A DNA stretch of 64,000 nucleotides from Meira nashicola (lineage: Eukaryota > Basidiomycota > Exobasidiomycetes > Exobasidiales > Brachybasidiaceae): contig BCJU01000001.1 of the NCBI GenBank assembly GCA_001600355.1, positions 3,803,178 to 3,867,177 of the forward strand. Reading direction: 5' to 3'. The position numbers were made by a program, and so were the translations under genes. Below are positions 41,265 to 52,902 of the stretch, in pieces (position 1 is the first letter of the stretch; every line of letters begins with the position of its first letter). The notes under the pieces are model-generated. The model saw only the letters and a list, made by a program, of their open reading frames with translations, had not been told where the DNA came from and made no database searches.

Positions 41265-44200
41265 ATGCCTTTTCAAAGGAATGCCACTTTGGCAAAATCC
41301 TTCGTAAGAAGGCCAGGAAGGAGAGGTGCAGAGGATTCTTCGATACCTATACGTACAGAAGCACCTCCTCCGCTACGACAGCCTACGAAAGTTGCAAGAG
41401 CAAAGACATTGACGAGACCTGAAAGAGGTCAACCTCAAGTGCCATTACTCAATCCTGATGCACAAGGTGTCGGAAGAGGGATGTCTAAAACTGGTAGAGG
41501 CGTTTGGAGAATATTTGCAAAAGCTGTTACGTGTTGTTGTCCAGGGTTTTGCTTGAGCGGTTGTGGGGGCTTGAAGGATAAAGGCAGTCAGCAGGCTTGG
41601 AGAGAAAAGGTTGCATTGGTGTACATTGCACTCGTCTTGGGTGCTTTTGTTGGTTTTATCACAATGGGATTGAATAAAGTCTTTTGTCCCGCTTCTGCTG
41701 CCAATTTACCAAACGAACTCATCAGAATCGGAAAAAACACCAAGCCATCGGTTGGTATCATGGGTCTCGAGTATGATATCGAAAAGGCTAAGCTACCAGT
41801 TGAAAGCGAGATTGGTTACGATATGTACAAACGTGCCGGGATACTGTCTGGATATGATATCACACCTCTCTTCAAACGTGACCCAAATACATATTATCCA
41901 GCATGTAACGGAAAAACTGGGCTTTTTGCAACAACTGATCCATGCAAAGCAACTACAGGAAACAGCAAACTGACTCCATGTCCTTTGGGAGACTTAACCC
42001 CATCAAACTTGCAATCTAAACTAATCACTTCTTTACAGAGCAAGGTTGGGTACAGCTGGGAGGATTTGGCATCCACAAACTTTACAAATTTAGTGGTAAT
42101 CGATGGTAACGTGCTCAACTTGCAACCTTACGTTGATGCGAACCCAACTCCTGTTCCAACGGATGAGGTAGACACTGCTATTCGTGTCCTGCTAGCTGCC
42201 GAAGCTGATGGAGGCCATGATGGTACACGAATGTTTTACACACGACAAACTCTCAAAGATGCCGTTCCATGCATGCTGCAAAAGTACTATGCTGGTCACA
42301 TTGACAAACTCACACCTGGCTGTTTTGTTTCTGGTTTGATCCTTTACATTTCATTGGTGATCATTTTGGGTCTCGTCTTTGTGCGTTTCTTTATGGCAAT
42401 CTGGTTCAGTTGGTTCATGAGTTGGAGATTGAGTTCAACACCTTCAGATTATGGTACGAACAAAGTCGCACATAGCAGGATGCCAGAAGGAGCACTTGGA
42501 ACAGTAGACGGACATGGTGCTGCTCCATGGGCATCCAAGCAACAAGTTCCACCAGCAAAGCCGTTGAGAATGGATCATAGTGCACCAAGCGTAAGTTTAT
42601 CGTCTGCTTCGATTGGTAATGAGCCATATGTCGTTTGCTTAATCACGGCATATAGTGAAGGTGAAGAAGGTATCTCAACCACTCTTACATCCATCTCGGA
42701 AACGGAATATCCCGATTCACGCAAATTATTGTTCCTCGTAGCCGATGGAATGGTAACAGGTTCAGGAGAATCACAATCAACACCAGATATTTGTGTAAGC
42801 TTGTTAGAAGCTGATCCTAGGTTTGGTACACCAATGCCAATGAGTTTCATCAGTGTCGCTCAAGGAAGCAAACAGCACAATATGGCTATGGTTTATGCAG
42901 GTCATTATACCCGCGGAAGAGGACATCGTACTCCCATGATTGTTGTTGTCAAATGTGGAACGCCAGAAGAAGGATCGGAAAACAAACCAGGAAATCGAGG
43001 TAAACGTGACAGTCAAATGATCTTGATGAATTTCTTCCAACGTGTGACGTATAACGATCGAATGACGCCATTGGACTTTGACTTGTTCCGTAAAGTGCAT
43101 TCGTTGATGGGTGTCACTCCTGACTTCTTCGAATTATGTTTGATGGTGGATGCCGATACGAAAGTGTATCCAAAAGGTGTTCGCACATTGGTCAATGCAA
43201 TGACCCGTGATCCTTTAATCATGGGTGCATGTGGAGAGACCCGAATTGCAAACAAGCGAGCTTCTTGGGTCACAGCCATTCAAGTTTACGAATATTTCAT
43301 TTCGCATCATATGGTCAAAGCATTCGAATCTGTTTTTGGTGGTGTAACATGTTTGCCAGGTTGTTTCTCCATGTACAGAATCAAAGCACGTAAACCTGCC
43401 GATAATGATTGGGTACCTGTGATCGTCAAGCCAGAAGTTACACGAGAATACAGTCAAAGTACTGTTTCTACTCTTCATCAAAAGAATTTGCTCTTGTTAG
43501 GAGAGGATAGATTCTTGACTACATTGCTTTTGCGTACTTTCCCAAATCGCAAGATGGTATTCGTCCCTCAAGCACGTTGTCGTACAGAAGTGCCACATAC
43601 GTTCAAAATGTTACTCAGTCAAAGACGTAGATGGATCAATTCAACAATTCACAATTTGATGGAATTAGTTTTAGTTCGTGATCTTTGCGGTACTTTCTGC
43701 TTCTCGATGCAATTCGTCGTCTTTATGGATCTTCTTGGTACAGCTGTTTTGCCGATTGCAATTTGCCTAACGTACGCTTTGATTGTTTCTTACGTTCTCA
43801 ATCCACCACATACGTTCACAGAAGCGATTCCTTTGATGTTATTGATTGCTGTTATTGGTTTACCAGCCGTTTTGATCTTATTGGCAACGCGCAAGATCGT
43901 TTATACTGCTTGGATGTTGGTCTACCTAGTCTTTTTGCCAGTTTGGAATTTTGCACTTCCGGTTTATAGCTTTTGGCACTTTGATGATTTCAGTTGGGGA
44001 GAAACAAGAAAGGTAGAAGGTGAAGGAAAGGACAAAGGTCATGGTGATACCGGAGGAGTATTTGCTGCAGCAAGCGTACCTTTGAGAAGATGGCATGATT
44101 GGGAAAGATCTCGAGTTAAGAGACAAGCACGTGAAGAAAGACGTCGCCGTGATTTGGAAAAGCAATTTGGAGCAGGATTCTACAACGATCAAGCTGATCC

Positions 44201-45005
44201 AAGAGAATTAAGTCAAAATGGATTACAAAGGCCACCTCATTATAATGGCCTTGGACTGGATAATAGTGACAACTTTAGTGATATTTCCGGTACAAACGAA
44301 GATGATGATCTTTGGGGTCCTCACATTGGCTCTTTCAATGAAGAAGCACCTCCTCCGTTGGCAATCGTTCGTCATAGCGTTTGGGTAGGTGGTCAAGAGA
44401 TGATTGTTGAACAAGACGATATGGAAAAGATGCTATCACAAGGATGGGCTGATGATGGAATGAATAAAGCTCAAATGCATACTACCAATATCGTTGGAGC
44501 ACCGCCTCCACTTCGACCTAGTGCAGCAAATGCTAGAAGAAGTTTGATCGGAGGACATTTCAATGGAAATGTGACTATGCATCCTACTCTTCCAAATTTG
44601 CCAACCAAATGGGAACAAAGTCATGGACCGCCTAGATCACAATTACCTCCAAATCCGTATAACAATCGTGCAGCTGGAGTCGGTGGACCACCTTACCTAT
44701 CCTCACCTCCTATGCAACCTACGCTCAATTCGATGCATATGATGGATCGAACACCAAGTCCAGCGCACGGTGAAGATGTCGTCTTATTAAGAGGTCAATC
44801 AACAACAGATTTCCATAGCGATTCTAATGGCAATAGTAGTATGGATCAATTCATTGAACGTGATCGAGGTGCATCTTCTGCAATCGGTAACGAACGTCAA
44901 GCACATACCCGTAATAGAAGTTCGGGCACCCAACATTTCAGTAGCGGAAATGGTCATAGCAACGATGATCCTTTACGACGCAATATGCGTAATAATCATT
45001 ATTAG
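41265..45005 (+). CDS. Class IV chitin synthase (Chs3-type)
   Basis: A 1246-residue single-exon protein. A basic N-terminal tail precedes one membrane segment (about 122-145). A long extracytoplasmic domain and a membrane pair (about 350-385) follow, then the GT2 catalytic domain. The catalytic residues are intact: DAD (about 629, MVDADTKVYPKG), EDR (about 747, LLGEDRFLTTLL) and QRRRW (about 786). C-terminal membrane segments lead to the class motif FWHFDDFSWGETRKV. There is no myosin motor, which excludes classes V and VII. The last 250 residues are Asn/Ser/Gly-rich and look disordered. It polymerises chitin from UDP-GlcNAc at the plasma membrane; the yeast homologue needs Chs4-7 helpers for transport. 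Confidence 0.95.
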   Translation: MPFQRNATLAKSFVRRPGRRGAEDSSIPIRTEAPPPLRQPTKVARAKTLTRPERGQPQVPLLNPDAQGVGRGMSKTGRGVWRIFAKAVTCCCPGFCLSGCGGLKDKGSQQAWREKVALVYIALVLGAFVGFITMGLNKVFCPASAANLPNELIRIGKNTKPSVGIMGLEYDIEKAKLPVESEIGYDMYKRAGILSGYDITPLFKRDPNTYYPACNGKTGLFATTDPCKATTGNSKLTPCPLGDLTPSNLQSKLITSLQSKVGYSWEDLASTNFTNLVVIDGNVLNLQPYVDANPTPVPTDEVDTAIRVLLAAEADGGHDGTRMFYTRQTLKDAVPCMLQKYYAGHIDKLTPGCFVSGLILYISLVIILGLVFVRFFMAIWFSWFMSWRLSSTPSDYGTNKVAHSRMPEGALGTVDGHGAAPWASKQQVPPAKPLRMDHSAPSVSLSSASIGNEPYVVCLITAYSEGEEGISTTLTSISETEYPDSRKLLFLVADGMVTGSGESQSTPDICVSLLEADPRFGTPMPMSFISVAQGSKQHNMAMVYAGHYTRGRGHRTPMIVVVKCGTPEEGSENKPGNRGKRDSQMILMNFFQRVTYNDRMTPLDFDLFRKVHSLMGVTPDFFELCLMVDADTKVYPKGVRTLVNAMTRDPLIMGACGETRIANKRASWVTAIQVYEYFISHHMVKAFESVFGGVTCLPGCFSMYRIKARKPADNDWVPVIVKPEVTREYSQSTVSTLHQKNLLLLGEDRFLTTLLLRTFPNRKMVFVPQARCRTEVPHTFKMLLSQRRRWINSTIHNLMELVLVRDLCGTFCFSMQFVVFMDLLGTAVLPIAICLTYALIVSYVLNPPHTFTEAIPLMLLIAVIGLPAVLILLATRKIVYTAWMLVYLVFLPVWNFALPVYSFWHFDDFSWGETRKVEGEGKDKGHGDTGGVFAAASVPLRRWHDWERSRVKRQAREERRRRDLEKQFGAGFYNDQADPRELSQNGLQRPPHYNGLGLDNSDNFSDISGTNEDDDLWGPHIGSFNEEAPPPLAIVRHSVWVGGQEMIVEQDDMEKMLSQGWADDGMNKAQMHTTNIVGAPPPLRPSAANARRSLIGGHFNGNVTMHPTLPNLPTKWEQSHGPPRSQLPPNPYNNRAAGVGGPPYLSSPPMQPTLNSMHMMDRTPSPAHGEDVVLLRGQSTTDFHSDSNGNSSMDQFIERDRGASSAIGNERQAHTRNRSSGTQHFSSGNGHSNDDPLRRNMRNNHY

Positions 45006-46740
45006 TACATATCTCACGGTTTCAAGATGGACAATTTTTGGGGGGTTTCTTTTTGATTTGTTTGTTTGTTCTTGATCACTTTTAATTTGTACTTCTTTTC
45101 TATGTTCACAAAAAGAACAAGCACATCCATTCGCACTCATTCACACACACACACACAAACATATACACACACTTTTCCCCTTCCACTTCAAGTTTCTACA
45201 ATCATACACTCTATGTATCAATATCGTGATCCTCTCATTGCATTCCGATTTCAATTTGATTGAATTTTTCATGATACACTGGGTTGAACAACCCTTTGGA
45301 TACTATTTGAGTTTGTGCTGGCGTAATCAAACAAACGGACGGGATATCCGTTAGGACTTTATTGCATATGATTTTTGTACGTGCACGCTAGGCATGTGAT
45401 CATATCAAATACGATTTTCTCTAATATCACATTCTGTCGGTAAATCGGTGTAAAGGCTGTTGTTTGCTCTCTCTCATCCCGTAAGCACCTTTCGGTCAAC
45501 TATACACTCCACAATATCAACTTTTAGAACTTTCTCATTCTTTTTTTCACCCGGCGCAGCGCACCACGCGCGTGCCTGATATATAAAGCCCTTTCTTCGG
45601 CAAAAGGCTTCTTAGTTAGCGTCAACGGAAAGGTTTTGTTAATATGAAAACGTGTACTCTGTCAATGGGACCACTTTTGATGATTGAAAAAGAAAAAAAA
45701 AAAGGTTAACATATGATATAATTTTACACTTTTTGGTCATTCGACACCTTTGTATTGTCAGATATTAATAAAGCATACAAATTACCTACTGCCCCTTTGT
45801 ATGATGTATAAATTATATTTGATGTAAAGACCGATAGGAGCGTCAGGGAAGGATGCATATATTGATGTGTGTTCAATCGCCCTTCCGACGATGAAAGGAC
45901 AGCAGCAATGCAGTAGAAGCTATTGTTCCGCTAAACAAAGCAAACAAGCAAACCTTCTTGGCTTTTTGGTAAACGCACGCACGCCACGCAACACATGCTC
46001 GGCTGCCCTTCCTTTGAAGCCAGCCGCTCGTATGTTGGGCAAAACCTTTTTTTGGATTTTTTCCACGCGTGTTTTCCCTAATTTGCGTCCGGTAATTGGA
46101 AGAAGAAATAGAAAGATCTTATATGTGTGTGCCTCGCGTTGTAAGAGAGACTTGAGAAGGGGGGTTAAAAAACGCACGTACACACTGTTCCCCTTCTCGC
46201 TTCTAGAGCAAAGAAAAACGGAAAGACAAAACGTATGCAAACGCATTTCGACACAGGATTTGACACATCTTCGGAATTGACTGAATATTGATAGTAGCCA
46301 TCACCTACGATAATTCTCTCTTTCTCTTTTCGACTCTTCGTTTGTATTGTGTGTGATACGGTGATATCATACTGAACAACGAGTGTAATATAACCCAAGA
46401 AGAAAAAGAAGGCCATCATTAACAAATACGGCATCTTTTTCAAATTTGGGCTCAAAGCATAAAGCAATTTTTCACCTTGATCACAAGGAATTTTTTGTTT
46501 TATCTGTAATATTTGTGTACTTTTACACTCGCAAGGGTGATCTTGATTTAATCTTACGACTCCTTTGACGTTTGCTTGTATTCGACAAAAGAAAACAACA
46601 AAAGACTTGTACACTAGCCCGACTTTTCTCGCTACCGGATTTGATCGATTGTACTTTTTTTTGTTTGTTCCTGGATATCTTTGCCTACAACCTTTAATCA
46701 AAACAAGATCAAAAGCCAAAAAAGAGCCAAAGGAAAAGCA
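45006..46740. other. Long intergenic upstream of PUF4
   Basis: 1735 bp. It holds a CA microsatellite (45141-45172), a GCGC-rich patch at 45552-45572 and a TATA-like TATATAAA near 45579. The last is too far from the PUF4 ATG (1.16 kb) unless PUF4 has a long leader or an unseen transcript starts there. Open frames at 45867-46280 (+) and 46165-46794 (-) look non-coding. Confidence 0.45.
45141..45172. repeat. CA microsatellite
   Basis: Imperfect CA repeat just downstream of the chitin synthase stop codon. Confidence 0.8.
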
Positions 46741-49700
46741 ATGTTGTCTCAACAGATTCGATCCCCAACGGATCTTAAATCGGAACAAGCACAAATCAGT
46801 TCAGCAAATTCTCCTTCCACTCCCGCTACACCGCCATTTTCATCTTCCCATCAAGGTTCAACTGTTCCTTCTACTTCAACTCCTTCGCCAAGGCCAACGT
46901 CTACTTTAAACGATGAAAGTACACCTAAAGAAGGTTTAAACGGAAGCAATGTACCCGGCTTACCACCTCCATCTTCAGCTTCAAACAAATCATCGGTTCC
47001 AAGTTCCCGCCGTACGAGCGGAATGCCAGATGATATGACATCTAGCGATCAAGCTCGACTTGCATCTTCTACTTCAAGTGGAGCAAGTAGTGCTACTAAT
47101 CGCAGAAGTATCAATGGTAATCTCAACGATATTACTGCATCCTTCGATCGTATGGGTTTGGCTAACAAAGCGCAACAACAACAACAACAACAGGCTGTTA
47201 CTACGCAATCACCTTTGCGAAGCCCTTCAGGTCGTCCAAGTCCAAGTGCAACGCCAAGCATGTTTTCCAATGCATCTGGTGGTCAACAAAGCCTCTTGCA
47301 ACGTGCAGTCGGTCATCCTCAACAAGCAGTCTCTCAACAAAATCGTTCTGCCGGCATCACTGGAGCAGGTGAAGCTAATTTGACACCAGTTTTCAACGAA
47401 AGATTCTTGTTCAGCGATGATGAATTAGAAGCTGATGATTCTACTTTTGTGAAAAAGTACAATCTCAACGAAGATGATAATAGTTTCCCTGTTTTGATTA
47501 GACACGACAGTCACCCTGGTATGGTATGTACTATTTATTCTACAAGCGAGAGCCTGCTTTCTTTTGTTTCATGTCTAACCCGCTCTCTCTTTCTGTTCTC
47601 ATAGCTCTCTGCTTCTTCTGCAGCACTGGATCTCGCACCACTCTCGCAAGCACAAAACCGTTTCCCGCGAGATGATGGCAATTCTGAATGGCCTCAATTC
47701 GCCCAACGTGACGGTGTTGATTCGGGCTCTCATCAAAATGCTGCTGCACAATCTGCTGCTCAACCTGGCCTTCCTCACGGAGGCTCTGAATCATTTGATC
47801 GTTTTGGAGCTCGTCGTGGTGGTAGATCAGAACGTAACTCTCCTCGTATGTCTGGTCCAGGACGTAGTGGTCATATGCCAACAGCACCTGTCACGCCAGT
47901 TTCGATGGGTCGAAGCAATGACAGCAGCTTACCTCGCAATACAGGACCTGGTGGTCACTTTAACAGCGGGAACGGAAACCGTCAAAGTAGTGCTAACTTC
48001 CATGATGGTAGCAACGAACAAGCAGGACAAAAAGCCGGTCGCAATCAAGATGCAATCGGAAATGCTGACAGCGCTTTCTCTCCGTTCGGTATGGGTGGTT
48101 ACCCTGGCGATGTGAAACGTGCTGGACCTGGTGCAATGAATGCAGGTGGTCGTTTCGGATCATCTGCTTTCGGCAATGGAGCAGATGCTACTAGCAGAAG
48201 CTCTTCGGGATACTTTGAAGCCTTTGCTGCTCCACCTGTTTCTTCCAAAAATGGTCCTGCAGCAAAGACAGCAGCTTTAGGCAACGGTTACGGTATGGGT
48301 CCTGAGCCTCTTGGTAGCTCTGTACAAATCAATGCCGGCGTTAATGGTGCAAAGACACCAAGGAAAGGTGAATTGGATACAAGCACACCTTTGGAAGAGA
48401 TGCAAGGTGAAATCTTTGCTTTGTGTAAAGATCAACACGGTTGCCGATACTTACAAAAGAAGCTCGAAGAAGGTAATCCTTCGTACCGTGATATGATTTT
48501 CACTGAAACGTTTAATCATTTCGCCGAATTGATGACGGATCCTTTTGGTAATTATTTGTGTCAAAAGATGTTGGAATTCTGCACTGATGAACAACGCAAT
48601 TTGATCGTAGAATCTGTTGCACCTGATTTGGTCAACATTTCACTCAATATGCATGGTACACGTGCCGTACAAAAGACTATCGACTTCTTGTCCACTCCAC
48701 GTCAAATTCATTCTATCATCATGGCTTTGGGTATGAATGTGGTACCTTTGATCAAAGATTTGAACGGCAATCATGTCATTCAAAAGTGTCTTAACCGTTT
48801 AGGCTCTTCTGACAATCAATTCATTTATGATGCCGTTGCAACTCATTGTATTGAAGTTGCAACCCATCGTCATGGTTGTTGTGTTTTGCAAAGGTGTATC
48901 GATCATGCTTCTGAAAAGCAAAGGATGCAATTGGTTCAAGAGATCACTTATCACGCTTTGACTTTAGTTCAAGATCCTTTCGGCAATTACGTTGTACAAT
49001 ATATCTTGGATCTCAACGATTCACGTTATAGCGAAGCTCTCATTCGTCAATTTGTCGGTCATGTTTGCAACCTTTCTGTGCAAAAGTTCAGTTCAAATGT
49101 GATTGAGAAGTGCATTCGCGTTTCCGAACCTGGAGTACGTAAACAATTGATTGAAGAATTGTTAAACCGTCAAAGATTGGAAAAGCTTTTGCGAGATTCG
49201 TTTGCCAATTATGTCGTTCAAACCAGTTTGGATTATGCAGATCCTCATCAAAGGATGCAATTAGTCGAATGTATCAAACCGATCTTGCCCATGATTCGCA
49301 ATACACCTTATGGCAAACGTATTCAAAGCAAATTACAACGTGATAATATTGATCTTGGACCTTCACCAAATAATGTACCTTATGGATTCTTACAAGCTGC
49401 TCATCAACAACAATTGCATGCTATGGCAGCAATGGCACAACGACAAGGTCATCCGAGTGGAAATGAATTCGGAGGTCAAAATATGGTCAATTCTCCTTAT
49501 GGGGGAGGCGGTAACTTTATGCCTGGCGGTAATGGTGGTACAGGTAACAATCCTAGACATTATTCTCGTCAAGGAATGGGTCCTATTCCACCACAAGCAG
49601 CTATGTACGGCGGTGGCGGCCGTGGAAGTGGCCCTTATGGTCCTGGCGGTCCCAGCGGTACTCCAGGCAGCGGAAATTCTCCCGGTCCCATCTCTGGCGC

Positions 49701-49863
49701 CGGAGGTTATGGTCGTCCTGGTCCTAATATGGGCTTTGTACCACCTCAACAGCAACAACAACAACAACAAGCCGCAGCATATGCAATGCAAAACGGCTTC
49801 GGAGGTGCAGGTCAATCAGGAAATCAATCACCATTCGCAGGTCCTTATGGAGGTCAATTTTAA
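46741..49863 (+). CDS. PUF4: Pumilio-family RNA-binding protein, Puf4-like, 2 exons
   Basis: Exons 46741-47523 and 47605-49863 give 1013 residues. The 81-nt intron has GTATGT, CTAAC and ATAG signals and begins at a codon boundary. Retaining it would end translation in the TAG of the splice acceptor itself. Eight PUF repeats lie at about residues 526-838, with cores DQHGCRYLQ, DPFGNYLCQ, NMHGTRAVQ, DLNGNHVIQ, HRHGCCVLQ, DPFGNYVVQ, KFSSNVIEK and DSFANYVVQ. The order and spelling match yeast Puf4. The protein should bind 3' UTR motifs and promote mRNA decay. The 520-residue N-terminus is Ser/Asn/Gln-rich, and the C-terminus is Gly/Gln-rich with a polyglutamine run. Upstream open codons begin only at TTG. 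Confidence 0.93.
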
Positions 49864-50940
49864 ACCTTCTTTGACATCATCCCTGCAAATATTTTTCGTT
49901 CGTTTTTGTTTTTATGCGTACTTTTATTGTACATCAAGTTGTTTTCCCATTTTCTTCTTCTTTGTTGAATTCTTTACTTTACAAGTTTTTTGATCCTGTC
50001 GCAATATCACCTTTTTCGCTCGCCCGCTTTACATATACAATATATTTGGACAGCCTTGCAATTTTCACCATGATCATCATACGCAATTTCAAGACGTCAT
50101 ACCCTACAATATCAAAACACAAACATCCGCCCGTTTTTGTGCAAGTTGTCTAATATTTGACGAATACACTCGTCGAAGGCTATCACAACAAATGTTTATA
50201 CGGACACCATCATCATCATCACCCATTCAAGAAGTATCATTAATGTTTTTTTCTTCTTCTTCTTTGTGCCTTGTCTTTTTTTTATCAAAACCTTTTCCCC
50301 TTCTTTCTTTTATCGAGGATGACGTACTTTACCACATTTGTGTTTTACCTTCATCCTACAAATATTCTCCTCAATTCACCTGTACACCTTTATACATCAA
50401 TACATTGTTATGCTAGTTATTTATTTCTTGCTAATAAAGAGAATAAGAGTGTTGACCACGGAAAAGAGGAACACAAATCATCGCCGATGCACTAGAAAAC
50501 GTGGACAGAATTGATTGATGCATCGGTTAGGCACTGGCGCAGTAATTTGTCAATTTGAATACTCATGCATCTGAACTGAAAAACAGCGCGACGACGCCTC
50601 TCTAGATTTTCCAATCCAGTATGGTTAATGAATGCCAGAATTTTTGCCTACAGGAGCAGGTCCATCTTTTCCATTATATATAAGTGTATATTTTTTGGTC
50701 CTACATTGTTGACATGGCTAAAGAGCAACTTTTTGTTGATAAACGAGAAATAAGTCAACATGGTCAACGGTCCTTCTATAATTTCACCTGCAACAAATAT
50801 GATAACCGTGACATACATCAAAGAATTTCACACACTACACGCCACACATTTTCGCCCATAAGATATACAAATATGAATCATTGAAAGCTAGAAGAACACC
50901 TGATGCGAGAAAGATCTAATTCGTCATGCATTGAATGTTT
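49864..50940. other. Convergent spacer between PUF4 and SDH1
   Basis: 1077 bp. T-rich PUF4 3' region, then TATATATAAG at 50675-50684 and dispersed-repeat copy 2. A 56-codon frame from ATG 50714 lies inside the repeat and is not called as a gene. Confidence 0.5.
50709..50850 (+). repeat. Dispersed repeat, copy 2
   Basis: Second copy of the repeat at 37351-37510, same strand. A TATA-like sequence lies about 25-35 bp ahead of it. The copy is open as a 56-codon frame from 50714, but this frame is not kept in copy 1. Confidence 0.7.
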
Positions 50941-52902
50941 TTAGTAAGAGCGCTTGAATGGTGGAACGGCCTTGCACTCATTCTCATCAAGCGTTGTGTT
51001 GACAACAGCTCTGTATCCAAGTTTGACCTTATCGTCTTGACCTTGTTGCCATGAAAGCGTATGTTTCATCCATTCAGCGTCATTGCGCTCCTCGAAATCC
51101 ATCCGAGCATGAGCACCCCTACTCTCCTTTCTAGCTGCAGCACTGTGTACAGTTTGAGTTGCACATGTAAGCATGTTTCTCAATTCCAAACCTTCAGTCA
51201 AATCTGTATTCCAGATCATTCCCCTGTCCGTAACCTTAACGTCTTTCCATGCTTCATGGGTCTTGTCGATCTTTGCAACACCCTCATCGAGACTTTCTTG
51301 TGTACGGAAAACGGCAGCATCGGATTGCATGACCTTTTGCATTTCTAAACGCAAATCAGCAACGGATCTGTCACCGTTGGAGTTACGTAGCCAGTCCAAG
51401 TCGTTGATTGCTTGTGCTCCTTGATCTCCACTCAACGGTTTGTGGGGTTTACCCGGTGTCAAGTTCTCCTTGATGTGGTTTGCACATGCTCTTCCGAAAA
51501 CGACAATGTCCAACAAAGAATTGGCACCCAATCTGTTTGCTCCGTGCACGGACACGCAAGCGGCTTCACCGGCGGCGTACAAGCCAGGAACGACTACATC
51601 CTTCCCGTCGCCATCTTGGCGCAAAACTTCACCCGTGTATTTTGTCGGGATACCTCCCATGTTGTAATGAACCGTTGGCAAGACGGGGATGGGTTCGCGA
51701 GTGACATCAACGCCCGAAAATACAGCAGCCGTCTCAGAGATTCCAGGAAGACGTTCGTGCAAGACTTCTGGTGGCAAGTGACTCAATTGCAAGTAGATGT
51801 GATCCTTTTCGGGCCCGACACCTCGTCCTTCACGAATTTCGATCGTCATACTACGTGAGACGACATCACGAGATGCCAAATCTTTTGCTGTTGGTGCATA
51901 TCGTTCCATGAAACGTTCTCCTTCTGAATTGAGCAAGTAACCACCTTCACCACGAGATCCTTCAGTGATCAAGCAACCGGCACCATAAATACCTGTTGGG
52001 TGGAATTGAACGAATTCGAGATCTTGCAAAGGCAATCCAGCACGAGAAACCATAGCCATACCATCACCTGTACATGTGTGAGCAGATGTAGCAGAGAAGT
52101 ATGCCTTTCCGTAACCACCAGTAGCAAGAACGGTCTTGTGAGCGCGGAAACGATGAATGGTACCATCTTCCATGTTAAGAGCAATCACACCGACACATTC
52201 ACCATCTTCCATGATTAAGTCTAAAGCAAAGTATTCGATGAAGAATTGTGTGTTGTGACGAAGAGATTGACCGTAAAGGGTGTGTAACATGGCATGACCG
52301 GTACGATCAGCGGCGGCACAGCAACGGTATGCTTGACCACCTTTTCCGAAGTTCAAAGATTGACCACCGAAAGCACGTTGGTAGATCTTTCCCTCCTTTG
52401 TACGAGAGAAGGGTAAACCGTAATGTTCCAATTCGATCACGGTGTTTGGTGCTTCACGACACATGTAGTGAATAGCATCTTGATCACCCAACCAATCTGA
52501 ACCTTTAACGGTATCGTACATGTGCCAACGCCAATCATCTTCTGTCATATTTGCCAAAGCGGCATTAATACCACCTTGAGCAGCGACTGTGTGACTACGA
52601 GTTGGGAAGAGCTTTGTGATACATGCAGTGTTCAAACCACCTTCTGCCAAACCGAAAGCGGCACGGAGACCTGAACCACCTGCACCAACAACGATTGCAT
52701 CGAATTCATGATCGATGACAGGGTATCCCTTGGCGGCATTGAGTGGTGCTGGAGCTTCTTTTGCACGAAGAGGTTGAGAGGCAACGATTTTGCTTGCAAC
52801 TGAAGATGCGTGAAAGTTACGAGTTGCCATCATTGTCTTGGAAGACGAAGCGCGTGCAGCGGAGGCACCAACGCCATGCGTCAATGATCGTGCGAAAAGC
52901 AT
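50941..52902 (-). CDS. SDH1: Succinate dehydrogenase flavoprotein subunit, mitochondrial
   Basis: A 653-residue single-exon protein. The N-terminus is rich in Arg, Ser and Ala without acids, a mitochondrial targeting sequence. The FAD-binding Rossmann motif is [20 protein letters not shown] (about 70-89). The histidine that carries covalent FAD lies in [16 protein letters not shown], and the active-site segment is [15 protein letters not shown]. It oxidises succinate to fumarate in complex II. The C-terminus (AVPPFKRSY) is family-typical. Codon choice looks more biased than in neighbours, as expected for high expression. It is head-to-head with cytochrome c1. Confidence 0.97.
   Translation of the reverse strand: MLFARSLTHGVGASAARASSSKTMMATRNFHASSVASKIVASQPLRAKEAPAPLNAAKGYPVIDHEFDAIVVGAGGSGLRAAFGLAEGGLNTACITKLFPTRSHTVAAQGGINAALANMTEDDWRWHMYDTVKGSDWLGDQDAIHYMCREAPNTVIELEHYGLPFSRTKEGKIYQRAFGGQSLNFGKGGQAYRCCAAADRTGHAMLHTLYGQSLRHNTQFFIEYFALDLIMEDGECVGVIALNMEDGTIHRFRAHKTVLATGGYGKAYFSATSAHTCTGDGMAMVSRAGLPLQDLEFVQFHPTGIYGAGCLITEGSRGEGGYLLNSEGERFMERYAPTAKDLASRDVVSRSMTIEIREGRGVGPEKDHIYLQLSHLPPEVLHERLPGISETAAVFSGVDVTREPIPVLPTVHYNMGGIPTKYTGEVLRQDGDGKDVVVPGLYAAGEAACVSVHGANRLGANSLLDIVVFGRACANHIKENLTPGKPHKPLSGDQGAQAINDLDWLRNSNGDRSVADLRLEMQKVMQSDAAVFRTQESLDEGVAKIDKTHEAWKDVKVTDRGMIWNTDLTEGLELRNMLTCATQTVHSAAARKESRGAHARMDFEERNDAEWMKHTLSWQQGQDDKVKLGYRAVVNTTLDENECKAVPPFKRSY

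Noticed and set aside
45867..46280. 137-codon open frame in the same gap
   Set aside because: Overlaps other open frames on both strands and shows no recognisable motif; probably chance.
46165..46794. 209-codon open frame on the minus strand upstream of PUF4
   Set aside because: Composition is unlike a protein (runs of Phe and Lys from T/A tracts), it overlaps the PUF4 start, and no domain is visible.
50714..50884. 56-codon small gene with a TATA-like box 30-40 bp upstream
   Set aside because: The frame lies in a dispersed repeat and is not preserved in the second copy, which has a stop in the same frame.
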